A stretch of DNA of 7,689 nucleotides, taken from NCBI GenBank assembly GCA_944389985.1, contig CALXON010000119.1, positions 1 through 7,689 of the forward strand. Reading direction: 5' to 3'. The translations under genes and the position numbers were made by a program. The DNA comes from an uncultured Spirochaetaceae bacterium. GTDB lineage: Bacteria; Spirochaetota; Spirochaetia; Sphaerochaetales; Sphaerochaetaceae. Below, piece after piece: positions 1-6,240 of the stretch; within the stretch, counting starts at the first letter, position 1, and each line of letters opens with the position of its first letter. The notes beneath the pieces are model-generated. The model saw only the letters and a program-made list of their open reading frames with translations. It did no database searches and had not been told where the DNA came from.

Positions 1-55
1 CGTAGAAAGCATGCAGAGTATGAGAAGATAATGTGAAGTTCTTTTCTTTTTACCC

Positions 56-74
56 GTGATCGTGTAACAATCAC
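56..74. promoter_or_regulatory. Imperfect palindrome upstream of the lipoprotein-like gene; possible operator
   Basis: GTGAT (56-60) and ATCAC (70-74) form a perfect 5-base inverted repeat around 9 bases. The symmetry continues inward (GT at 62-63, AC at 67-68), so seven of eight arm positions match. It ends 23 bases before the ATG at 98. The shape recalls operators bound by dimeric CRP/FNR-type regulators, but the spacing matches neither consensus. In RNA it would form only a weak hairpin. A site of this size can arise by chance, so this is only a candidate. Confidence 0.25.
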
Positions 75-97
75 AGGAACCGAAGGTTAGATATTCT

Positions 98-964
98 ATG
101 AGAAAAGCTCTTCCTGCCATGACTGTCATTTTACTTGTCGTGCTCTCTTCATGCGCGTCACTCGGCAGCAATACATTCACATCTGAGAACAGAAGAGCTG
201 GTCTTGCCGAGGCTCTCTCTACGGATACGGAGGCTGATAAGAAGAAGGATCTGGCACTTGAGCTGCCTTTTGCCGATGCTGTGAGGACAACGCCTTCTTC
301 AGCAGAGCCTGTACCTGTACAGAGTGCTGAGAAGGAAGAAGTTCCTGTCACAGAGGAAGAGATCGTTGTCCCTGAAGAGAAGGAGCCTGTGGCGGTTAGT
401 GTTGAGGCTGTTAAGGAAGAGCCGGTACCTGCTGTCGAGGAAGCCGCAGCCGTTCCAGAAGCGGCTCCTGTCACGGAAGAGAAGGAAGCTGTACAGGAAG
501 TTATCAAGAATACCGCACCTCAGAAAGAGGATGTTCCTGTGGCCGGGGAGAAATCCTCATCTCCTCAGATTGTGCCTGGAAGCACGGTATTCTACTCCGA
601 TCTTCTGTCAGGAAAGACCACGACCGAGCTTCCTCCTGTCACGACTCCGTCTGATGCAGGAAGAGCAAAGAAGGCTGAGAGCAGTCAGGCCCTTCCTCCT
701 GCCATGAGCCGTGTGATCGTGGAGTCTATGATAGCTTCGGTTGTCATCGTCATCATGTTCACCGTCGCGACAGCCATAAGGAGCGCATACAGGATGCCTC
801 TGTCCTATCTGCTGTCGGTGGTGATCACTCTTCTGATAACATTCCTTCCGTTCCTGATATCCGTGATAGCAGGAGGCATGTCCCCTGTCTGGTTCTCATA
901 CCTCATACTGCTTTTCTCGTTCTTCATATTCAGATCAGGAAAGGGACGGAGATTTTCTCGATAG
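98..964 (+). CDS. Lipoprotein-like membrane protein with Pro/Glu/Val-rich region and three C-terminal membrane helices, function unknown
   Basis: This 288-residue protein matches no family I recognise. Residues 1-18 look like a signal peptide (MRK, then a hydrophobic run) ending in LSSC with Cys19, which fits a lipobox. Residues 50-150 are rich in Glu, Pro, Val and Ala with loose repeats such as PVTEEE (85-90 area) and PVTEEK (124-129 area), suggesting an extended, disordered spacer. Residues 150-203 are Ser/Thr/Pro rich. Three hydrophobic segments follow at about 205-227, 235-258 and 263-279, with a basic tail GKGRRFSR. A lipid anchor plus three membrane helices is an unusual pairing; the N-terminus may instead be an uncleaved membrane helix. 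The start is the first ATG in frame, with a weak GAAGG 11 bases upstream. The last 35 bases overlap the end of the opposing ROK gene. The signal, composition bias and helices support a real gene. Confidence 0.8.
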   Translation: MRKALPAMTVILLVVLSSCASLGSNTFTSENRRAGLAEALSTDTEADKKKDLALELPFADAVRTTPSSAEPVPVQSAEKEEVPVTEEEIVVPEEKEPVAVSVEAVKEEPVPAVEEAAAVPEAAPVTEEKEAVQEVIKNTAPQKEDVPVAGEKSSSPQIVPGSTVFYSDLLSGKTTTELPPVTTPSDAGRAKKAESSQALPPAMSRVIVESMIASVVIVIMFTVATAIRSAYRMPLSYLLSVVITLLITFLPFLISVIAGGMSPVWFSYLILLFSFFIFRSGKGRRFSR

Positions 965-2000
965 CCCTGAGTCTCGACAGAAGCTCTGTATTGTAGAAGA
1001 ACGTGTCGAGAGCTTTCAGTGCGGTTCCTTCCCTTGCTCCGTTCTCTCCCGCAGATGATCTGTATATTGTCACATCTGAACGTGCTGGAGGCAGGAGTGA
1101 AGAGACCATGGTCTGAAGATATGCGTACATCTCATCACTCATCATCGCCATGCGTCCTGTGATGATCACTGAGGATGCGGAAAGTGCCTGGACAGCCTCT
1201 GCAAGAGCTGCGGCCATCGGTCGCAGGGCTCTCTTGATTGCATCTGTATAGACAGCATTGCCGAGAAGGCTTCTGTAGCTCTCAGCTCCTGTTGTCTCAA
1301 GCAGGTGACGGCCTGATGCTGCAGCTTCCAGACATCCCTGACCGCCACAGCTGCAGTTTCCTTCCTTCTGTGCCTTCATATGAGGGAAATCCGGAAGAGG
1401 AATCATCATCTCTCTCTTTCTTATCGTTGCCGCGATACAGTCGGACCATGATATGAAGAGAAAGGACTCAAGATCCCCGAGTCTTGCGACTTCGGCCTCT
1501 GCCTCAGCCTCCGAGTGTGTGATCCTGACCGAAGGGAAGGGCAGTGAGATCCCTGTTTCCGTCTCTGAGGCTATGGCGGCTCCGTAGATCCTGGCATCTC
1601 CTGCACTCATTTTCTCTATAAGGCGGAGAAGCTGATCCTGAAAGGCATCTCCTTTGGGAAGTCTTTCATACCTGAGTATCCTTCCAAGAAGATCAGAGAC
1701 AGCGACCGAGAATGATTTTCCTCCGTCCTCGATGGAGAAGACTCTGCCGGCCTTGCTGTTGATTGAGAGAAGGGTTCCCGGACGCCCCGGAGCGGATAGA
1801 TCCTTTCCTGCCGATTCTATCAGTCCCTCCTCTGTCATCTTCGAGCATATCTCTCCGATCGATACCTTGTTGATATCAAGGCGGCGGGATAGCTCGGCCT
1901 TCGAGCAGGCTCCCATCCTGAGTTCTGAAAGCACTTTCAGCCTGTTTATGGTTCTTGCGTTATCCGGTCTTGAGAAATCCATGAATGAATTATAACCCAT
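930..2000 (-). CDS. ROK-family transcriptional regulator (NagC/XylR type)
   Basis: This is a DNA-binding ROK protein, probably a sugar-responsive repressor. Residues 17-66 form a winged helix-turn-helix (CSKAELSRRLDINKVSIGEI is the helix-turn-helix core), followed by the GRPG wing. The ROK zinc motif is clear: CSCGGQGCLEA with Cys216, Cys218 and Cys223, and a possible fourth ligand at His207. The sugar-kinase residues look lost. The usual DxGGT phosphate loop reads EDGGKS (91-96), and the segment where ROK kinases have the catalytic END reads ITHSEAEAEAE (160-170). It therefore probably regulates without phosphorylating. At 356 residues it is shorter than typical ROK repressors (about 380-400). 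Coordinates give the longest frame. Met7 (ATG at 1982) is a serious rival start: Met1 has AGG directly touching its ATG, and a perfect TATAAT lies between the two. It is divergent from htpG and overlaps the preceding gene tail-to-tail. The ligand and targets cannot be read from the sequence. Confidence 0.9.
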   Translation of the reverse strand: MGYNSFMDFSRPDNARTINRLKVLSELRMGACSKAELSRRLDINKVSIGEICSKMTEEGLIESAGKDLSAPGRPGTLLSINSKAGRVFSIEDGGKSFSVAVSDLLGRILRYERLPKGDAFQDQLLRLIEKMSAGDARIYGAAIASETETGISLPFPSVRITHSEAEAEAEVARLGDLESFLFISWSDCIAATIRKREMMIPLPDFPHMKAQKEGNCSCGGQGCLEAAASGRHLLETTGAESYRSLLGNAVYTDAIKRALRPMAAALAEAVQALSASSVIITGRMAMMSDEMYAYLQTMVSSLLPPARSDVTIYRSSAGENGAREGTALKALDTFFYNTELLSRLRAIEKISVPFLI

Positions 2001-2018
2001 CCTTACTTATGCCGGCAA
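1989..2018 (-). promoter_or_regulatory. Candidate promoter of the ROK gene
   Basis: On the - strand TTGCCG (2018-2013, four of six matches to TTGACA) is followed after 18 bases by a perfect TATAAT (1994-1989). The -10 box ends 6 bases before the ATG at 1982, so transcription would start at about that codon. That would exclude the longer Met1 start at 2000 and give a leaderless message. This is inferred from the motif only. Confidence 0.4.
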
Positions 2019-2036
2019 TGCTGTTTGGAGTTGCCG
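2013..2036. promoter_or_regulatory. 24-base dyad between ROK gene and htpG; candidate operator
   Basis: CGGCAA (2013-2018) and TTGCCG (2031-2036) are a perfect 6-base inverted repeat around 12 bases. Each arm coincides with the candidate -35 box of one of the two divergent promoters, so a dimer bound here would block both. ROK repressors often control their own divergent region, which makes the neighbouring ROK protein the natural candidate. The dyad is GC-richer than the AT-rich sites known for NagC/Mlc, so the link is inference. Confidence 0.35.
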
Positions 2037-2059
2037 TTTTGCTTCTCCGTTAGTATTTT
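2031..2059 (+). promoter_or_regulatory. Candidate promoter of htpG
   Basis: TTGCCG (2031-2036) is followed after 17 bases by TATTTT (2054-2059); each box matches four of six consensus bases. It leaves a short leader holding the htpG ribosome binding site. No CIRCE inverted repeat (the HrcA heat-shock operator) is present in this spacer, so there is no visible sign of HrcA control. Confidence 0.3.
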
Positions 2060-2070
2060 TCTTTCTGTTT

Positions 2071-2077
2071 AAGGGAG
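2071..2077 (+). promoter_or_regulatory. Ribosome binding site of htpG
   Basis: AAGGGAG lies 6 bases before the ATG at 2084. The good spacing fixes the htpG start. Confidence 0.8.
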
Positions 2078-2083
2078 AAAGAC

Positions 2084-3961
2084 ATGTCAAGCAGGAAATT
2101 CAAGACAGAGGTGGCAGATCTTCTGCACCTTATCATACATTCACTCTATTCAAACAAGGAGATATTCCTCAGGGAACTCATCTCAAACGCTTCTGATGCC
2201 ATTGATAAGCTCAAGTATCTCGCTCTGACAGATGAGAAGCTGAAAGGCTATTCATTCGATCCTCAGATCGACATCAGTTTCACAGAGGAGGGAACAAGAA
2301 CCCTCACCATCAGTGATAACGGTATCGGAATGGATGAGGATGACCTGAACAACAACCTCGGAACGATCGCATCATCAGGAACGAGGAAGTTCCTCGCGTC
2401 CCTCACAGATGAGCAGAAGAAGGACTCAAACCTCATAGGTCAGTTCGGTGTTGGATTCTATTCAGCATTCATGGTTGCGAAGAAGATCACTGTCATAAGC
2501 CGCAAGGCAGGGGATGACAAGGCATGGAAGTGGGAATCCACAGGAGAGAGTTCCTATACTGTCGAGCCTGCTGAGCGCTCAGAGCAGGGTTCAACGATCA
2601 TACTCACACTTAATGACGAGGGCGAGGAGTATGCCAACAGATGGGAACTCCAGAACCTCATCAAGAAGTATTCGGACAATATCGCATACCCGATCTTCCT
2701 GTCATACGATCAGGTGCATTATGACAATGAGAAAAAGGATGCCGAAGGCAATGCCCTCAAGACGACAGAGCATAAGAGAGAGCAGATAAATACCGCATCC
2801 GCACTCTGGAAGAGACCGAAGAGCTCGATCACGGAAGAGGACTACAAGGAGTTCTACAAGAACAGCTTCTATGATAGCGAGGATCCGCTCTTCTACATTC
2901 ACACGCAGGCAGAGGGTGCTCAGGAGGACACGACACTCTTCTACATACCGGCAAAGGCTCCTTTCGATATGAACTATGCCGACTACAGGCCGGGTGTGAA
3001 GCTCTATGTGAAGAGGGTCTACATCACTGATGATGACAAGGATCTCCTGCCATCATATCTCAGGTTCGTCAGGGGAATCATCGACAGTGAGGATCTTCCT
3101 CTCAATGTCTCAAGAGAGATCCTTCAGGAGAACAGGGTGATGGCTGCGATCAGGAGTGCATCTGTGAAGAAGCTTCTCTCAGAGTTCAAGAAGCTTTCCG
3201 AGAACAATCCCGATCTCTACGATAAATTCATCAGCCAGTACAACAGACCTCTGAAGGAAGGACTGTATTCCGATTACGCCAACAGGGAGACGCTTCTTGA
3301 GCTTGTACGTTACAGAAGCAGCGCCGAAGACGGTTATGTCTCTCTGAAGAAGTACAAGGAGAGGATGAAGGACGGTCAGAAGGCCATATACTACATCACC
3401 GGAGGCCGTGAGGATGTGCTCAAGGCATCTCCACTTGTGGCAGCCTATAAGGAGAAGGGCTATGAGGTCCTGATCATGTCCGATGATATCGATGATATCG
3501 TCATCGCAACGATCGACAAGTATGGTGACACACCTCTCAAGGCCATAAACAAGCAGGGTGCCCTCGATGATCTCAAGAGCGATGAGGACAAGAAGAAGGA
3601 AGATGAGAAGAAGCCTGTGGCTGAGAAGATAAAGAAGGCTCTCGGCGACAAGGTAAAGGATGTGATCATCTCGTCCCGTCTCACTGATTCTCCTGCCGCT
3701 GTGATCATGGGAGACGATGATCCGTCTGTGCAGATGCAGAGACTCATGAAGCAGATGGGAGCAGGTGACATGCCTGAGGTGAAACCTCTTCTGGAGATCA
3801 ATCCGGATTCACCTCTTGTGAAGAAGATCGAAACCTCTGAGGATGAGGAGTATACAGCAGTGGCGAGCGCTGTCCTTCTTGATCAGGCTCTGCTGCAGGA
3901 GGGTGTGATGCCTTCCGATCCTGCGGCTTTTGCCAGGAATCTGACAGTTCTTCTTTCCTGA
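2084..3961 (+). CDS. htpG: Hsp90-family molecular chaperone HtpG
   Basis: HtpG is a cytoplasmic, ATP-driven homodimeric chaperone that refolds or stabilises client proteins, mainly under heat and other stress. The 625 residues match the family's full length (E. coli 624). The N-terminal GHKL ATPase domain shows SLYSNKEIFLRELISNASDA with the likely catalytic Glu31 and magnesium-binding Asn35, DNGIGM from Asp78, and the glycine-rich lid motif GQFGVGFYSAF at 119-129. The middle domain has ALWKRPKSSIT near 240 and the conserved LPLNVSREILQENR near 340-350 that carries the ATP-sensing Arg. A short charged linker (SDEDKKKEDEKK, near 500-510) precedes the C-terminal dimerisation domain with its Met-rich QMQRLMKQMG stretch. 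All key residues are present, so it should be active. It is transcribed alone from the region divergent to the ROK gene and ends at a strong terminator. Confidence 0.98.
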   Translation: MSSRKFKTEVADLLHLIIHSLYSNKEIFLRELISNASDAIDKLKYLALTDEKLKGYSFDPQIDISFTEEGTRTLTISDNGIGMDEDDLNNNLGTIASSGTRKFLASLTDEQKKDSNLIGQFGVGFYSAFMVAKKITVISRKAGDDKAWKWESTGESSYTVEPAERSEQGSTIILTLNDEGEEYANRWELQNLIKKYSDNIAYPIFLSYDQVHYDNEKKDAEGNALKTTEHKREQINTASALWKRPKSSITEEDYKEFYKNSFYDSEDPLFYIHTQAEGAQEDTTLFYIPAKAPFDMNYADYRPGVKLYVKRVYITDDDKDLLPSYLRFVRGIIDSEDLPLNVSREILQENRVMAAIRSASVKKLLSEFKKLSENNPDLYDKFISQYNRPLKEGLYSDYANRETLLELVRYRSSAEDGYVSLKKYKERMKDGQKAIYYITGGREDVLKASPLVAAYKEKGYEVLIMSDDIDDIVIATIDKYGDTPLKAINKQGALDDLKSDEDKKKEDEKKPVAEKIKKALGDKVKDVIISSRLTDSPAAVIMGDDDPSVQMQRLMKQMGAGDMPEVKPLLEINPDSPLVKKIETSEDEEYTAVASAVLLDQALLQEGVMPSDPAAFARNLTVLLS

Positions 3962-3986
3962 GTAAGATCTTTTCTGATAGCATGAT

Positions 3987-4012
3987 AGACGGCAGAGATG
4001 CCGTCTGTTTTT
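3987..4012 (+). terminator. Rho-independent terminator after htpG
   Basis: AGACGGCA (3987-3994) pairs perfectly with TGCCGTCT (3999-4006), an 8-base stem closed by a GAGA (GNRA-type) tetraloop, followed by G and five T (4008-4012). It lies 25 bases after the htpG stop. It also ends only 16 bases before the mscS start codon, so it stands between htpG and mscS transcription. Confidence 0.85.
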
Positions 4013-4015
4013 AAA

Positions 4016-4021
4016 AGGAGG
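4016..4021 (+). promoter_or_regulatory. Ribosome binding site that decides the mscS start
   Basis: AGGAGG lies 7 bases before the ATG at 4029. Another ATG at 4025, only 3 bases from it, opens a five-codon frame that stops at 4042, so 4029 is the productive start. The site follows the terminator T-run with only three bases between. Confidence 0.8.
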
Positions 4022-4028
4022 CAGATGA

Positions 4029-4904
4029 ATGCTGTTACTTGAGAGTGCTGCAGCCACCGCTGCATCAGAGGATGTCGCCGAACTTGCCGATATCGTCACG
4101 GAAATTTCCGATGGCTTCCATCTGCATCCGCTCTTTGTCTCTCTGATCATGTCGGTCATCGCGGTCTGCGTGGCCAGAATCATCGCCATGATCCTCCGCC
4201 GTACCTTCATGAACATGTCCAGAAGGATGGAGAAATTCACTCCTCTGATGGCCGGCCTCGTGAGCAAGACAGTCTCTGTTCTTCTCTGGGTCATAACAGT
4301 GGTCGTCGTTCTCGGTTTCTTCGGGATCAACCTCACACCGGTTCTTGCAGGCCTCGGAATCACAGGTGTCGTTCTCGGCTTCGCACTTCAGGAGTCCATA
4401 GCATCATTCTTCAGCGGTGTCATGATAGCCGTCAACAATCCGTTCCGTGTCGGGGACTGGATCGAGATAGACGGAGATGTATCGATCTCCGGTACTGTCA
4501 CTTCGATGGACATGATGTGTGTGACACTCCGTTCCGGAGACAACAAGAAGATCACTGTGAACAACAAGGCTGTCTGGGGCGGTGTGATCACCAATTACTC
4601 ATACATCGACAAGCGGCGCCTCGATATGACGGTCTCCGTCACATATTCATCTGATACGGAGAAGGCTAAAGCTGTGATCAGGGATCTTGTGAAGAGCTAT
4701 CCCGAGGTGCTTTCAGATCCTGTTCCTGTCGTTGAGATCGGTTCATTTGGAGATTCCTCCATCGACATAATCGTGCGTCCGTATGTTATTCCATCGGACT
4801 ACTGGAAGGTCTACTGGAAGTTCAATTCCGATATCCTCCGCGTGCTGAAGGCTAATGGTCTCGATATGCCGTTCAACCAGCTCGTCGTGACTCTTCAGAA
4901 GTAG
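4029..4904 (+). CDS. mscS: Small-conductance mechanosensitive channel, MscS family
   Basis: MscS channels sit in the inner membrane as heptamers and open under membrane tension to release solutes after a sudden fall in osmolarity. At 291 residues this is the size of the minimal E. coli type (286). Membrane helices lie at about 34-58 and 75-100. The Gly/Ala-rich pore helix spans 104-133 (LAGLGITGVVLGFALQESIA, then FFSGVMIAVNNPFRVGDWI). The hallmark PFRVGDW is at 138-144, followed by the beta domain with SGTV (154-157) and a VNNK turn (177-180) where E. coli has IPNGK. The cytoplasmic alpha/beta vestibule runs to the end. The N-terminus (1-30) is acidic and Ala-rich, likely periplasmic. It forms an operon with the DUF554 gene 9 bases downstream. 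Its transcription is unclear because a terminator lies just before its ribosome binding site. Confidence 0.95.
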   Translation: MLLLESAAATAASEDVAELADIVTEISDGFHLHPLFVSLIMSVIAVCVARIIAMILRRTFMNMSRRMEKFTPLMAGLVSKTVSVLLWVITVVVVLGFFGINLTPVLAGLGITGVVLGFALQESIASFFSGVMIAVNNPFRVGDWIEIDGDVSISGTVTSMDMMCVTLRSGDNKKITVNNKAVWGGVITNYSYIDKRRLDMTVSVTYSSDTEKAKAVIRDLVKSYPEVLSDPVPVVEIGSFGDSSIDIIVRPYVIPSDYWKVYWKFNSDILRVLKANGLDMPFNQLVVTLQK

Positions 4905-4913
4905 GAACGGAAG

Positions 4914-5603
4914 ATGGTTCTCGCAGGTGCTCTGGTGAATGCAGTTCTGGTGGCGGCCGGAGCTGTTGCCGGATGTTTTCTGAAAAGAGGCATTCCTGAC
5001 AGGATAAGCAAGTATCTCTCAGAAGGGACGGCTCTTGTCGTGCTCTATGTCGGTATATCAGGGGCAGTGACGGGAAAGAACGTCATCGCGATCATCCTTG
5101 CCTTTGTATTCAGTGTGATGATCATGACGGCTCTTACGGAGAATCCTGTGTCGAGAAAGGCCGGACAGCTTCTGTCAGGGCATCTGGCATCTGCTGTAGG
5201 GAAAAGCGGCGGTATGGGAGGATTCATCAACGCATCACTCTTCGTCTGTGCCGGTGCGATGGGGATAATCGGATCCCTCGAGAGCGGCATCAGAGGGAAC
5301 AATGACATTCTGTACTCAAAGTCGGTGATAGACTTCGTCGCTGTCATGATCATAGCCTCAACTACGGGTTCCGGTGCCATCCTTGCGGCAGTTCCCACAT
5401 TCATCTATGAAGGACTTCTCACACTTGCCGCCGGGGTGATAGGGCCTTATCTCACAGACACAGTCGTGACGGAGATGAGTGCCTCCGGATCAATTGTCAT
5501 CATCGGTATGGCCCTGAACATGCTCGGCATGACGGATCTCAGACTCTCGCGCTACATCCTTGCGCCTTTCGTGGTCATTCCGTTCTGCTATCTCTTCTCA
5601 TGA
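4914..5603 (+). CDS. DUF554 (YqgA-like) integral membrane protein
   Basis: This 229-residue hydrophobic protein has the length and motifs of the DUF554 family (E. coli YqgA is 235). The family hallmark is present at about 104-137: FINASLFVCAGAMGIIGSLESGIRGN, then ILYSKSVIDF. The N-terminus (GALVNAVLVAAGAVAGCFLK) is also typical. About six to seven membrane segments can be seen, near 4-22, 40-50, 56-74, 107-122, 138-160, 165-180 and 192-228. The biochemical role of the family is not settled; a transporter is often suggested. The start is an ATG 9 bases after the mscS stop, with TAGGA (4902-4906), overlapping that stop, as a modest ribosome binding site. This tight spacing implies co-transcription with mscS. 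It converges on rlmE and the two stop codons overlap in TCATGA. Confidence 0.92.
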   Translation: MVLAGALVNAVLVAAGAVAGCFLKRGIPDRISKYLSEGTALVVLYVGISGAVTGKNVIAIILAFVFSVMIMTALTENPVSRKAGQLLSGHLASAVGKSGGMGGFINASLFVCAGAMGIIGSLESGIRGNNDILYSKSVIDFVAVMIIASTTGSGAILAAVPTFIYEGLLTLAAGVIGPYLTDTVVTEMSASGSIVIIGMALNMLGMTDLRLSRYILAPFVVIPFCYLFS

Positions 5604-6200
5604 CTTTCTGTCGAGACCGATGAGGAATATCTCGAAGGAGTCCTCCCTCGATGCCTTTGGCTTGAATGCCTTCGCCTTGGTGAACATCTCCCTCATGCTT
5701 TTCAGCACATCCTGCTCGCCGCCGCCCTGGAATATCTTGATGACCATGTTTCCATGGATCTTCAGCTGCTCCTTCGCAAGAATGACAACTTGTTCCGCAA
5801 GCCATTCTGAGCGTGTTGTGTCGACGATCCTGTTGCCTGTCGTCATAGGGGCAGCATCGGAAATGATGGTATCATACGGGCCTTCCTCCACAAGTTTTGC
5901 CCGTATCTCCTTTGAGAAGGCATCGCCTGTGAAGCTTATGACAGTCGGCGGGATAGGATCGAGTGAGAGCGGATTCAGGTCCACGGATACGATCTTTCCC
6001 TTTCCCTTTATGAGCTCCCTGTGGGTGAAGAGAGTCCAGGAACCGGGAGCCGCACCGACATCAAGAACGCTGTCACCGGGCTTTATGAGCCTGTGTACGG
6101 CGTTTATCTCCTCCAGCTTGTATACCGATCTAGCAGGGTATCCCTCACTGTGGGCTTTCCTGGTGAAAAAATCTGCCTTGTCTCTTCTCGATACTGCCAT
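5598..6200 (-). CDS. rlmE: 23S rRNA (uridine-2'-O)-methyltransferase RlmE (FtsJ/RrmJ)
   Basis: RlmE uses S-adenosylmethionine to methylate the 2'-OH of U2552 (E. coli numbering) in the A-loop of 23S rRNA, a late step in 50S assembly; in E. coli the gene is heat-inducible. The 200 residues compare with 209 in E. coli. The family's catalytic tetrad is visible as Lys28 (RSVYKLEEI), Asp115 (ISDAAP), Lys155 (VIKIFQGG) and Glu190 (SFEIFLIG), with spacing almost the same as E. coli K38-D124-K164-E199. The SAM-binding motif VLDVGAAPGSW lies at 45-55. The ATG at 6200 is the first possible start after an in-frame stop, but no ribosome binding site lies at normal distance. The gene is 40 bases after the metallohydrolase gene and may be read with it or from its own promoter. 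Confidence 0.96.
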   Translation of the reverse strand: MAVSRRDKADFFTRKAHSEGYPARSVYKLEEINAVHRLIKPGDSVLDVGAAPGSWTLFTHRELIKGKGKIVSVDLNPLSLDPIPPTVISFTGDAFSKEIRAKLVEEGPYDTIISDAAPMTTGNRIVDTTRSEWLAEQVVILAKEQLKIHGNMVIKIFQGGGEQDVLKSMREMFTKAKAFKPKASREDSFEIFLIGLDRKS

Positions 6201-6206
6201 ACTGTG

Positions 6207-6236
6207 AGTGTAAGCGGAAAAGCCTCCCGAGGTCTA
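6207..6236 (-). promoter_or_regulatory. Weak candidate promoter of rlmE
   Basis: On the - strand TAGACC (6236-6231) and, after 18 bases, TACACT (6212-6207) each match four of six consensus bases. The second box ends 6 bases before the rlmE ATG. With no Shine-Dalgarno at this start, a leaderless message is possible. The match is weak and only the placement makes it worth recording. Confidence 0.22.
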
Positions 6237-6240
6237 TTGC

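Noticed and set aside
1..36. Possible C-terminal end of an upstream gene (frame 1 reads RRKHAEYEKIM, then stop at 34-36)
   Set aside because: Eleven codons are too few to show coding, although the composition is plausible. Sequence to the left would decide it.
324..707. 127-codon open frame inside the first gene, rich in Arg, Leu and Lys
   Set aside because: It is the shifted-frame shadow of the repetitive Glu/Pro/Val coding region, with biased composition, no ribosome binding site and no family resemblance.
2001..2083. CIRCE (HrcA operator) upstream of htpG
   Set aside because: I looked for the TTAGCACTC / GAGTGCTAA inverted repeat and it is not present.
3809..4363. 184-codon - strand open frame across the htpG-mscS junction
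   Set aside because: It runs antisense through two certain genes and the terminator, with no recognisable protein features.
5560..6207. 215-codon + strand open frame opposite rlmE
   Set aside because: RlmE on the other strand has its full catalytic tetrad. This frame is its Ser/Phe-rich antisense shadow.
6223..6232. CCTCCCGAGG inverted repeat between the metallohydrolase gene and rlmE
   Set aside because: The loop is only two bases, the stem is four bases and no T-run follows, so it is not a credible terminator.
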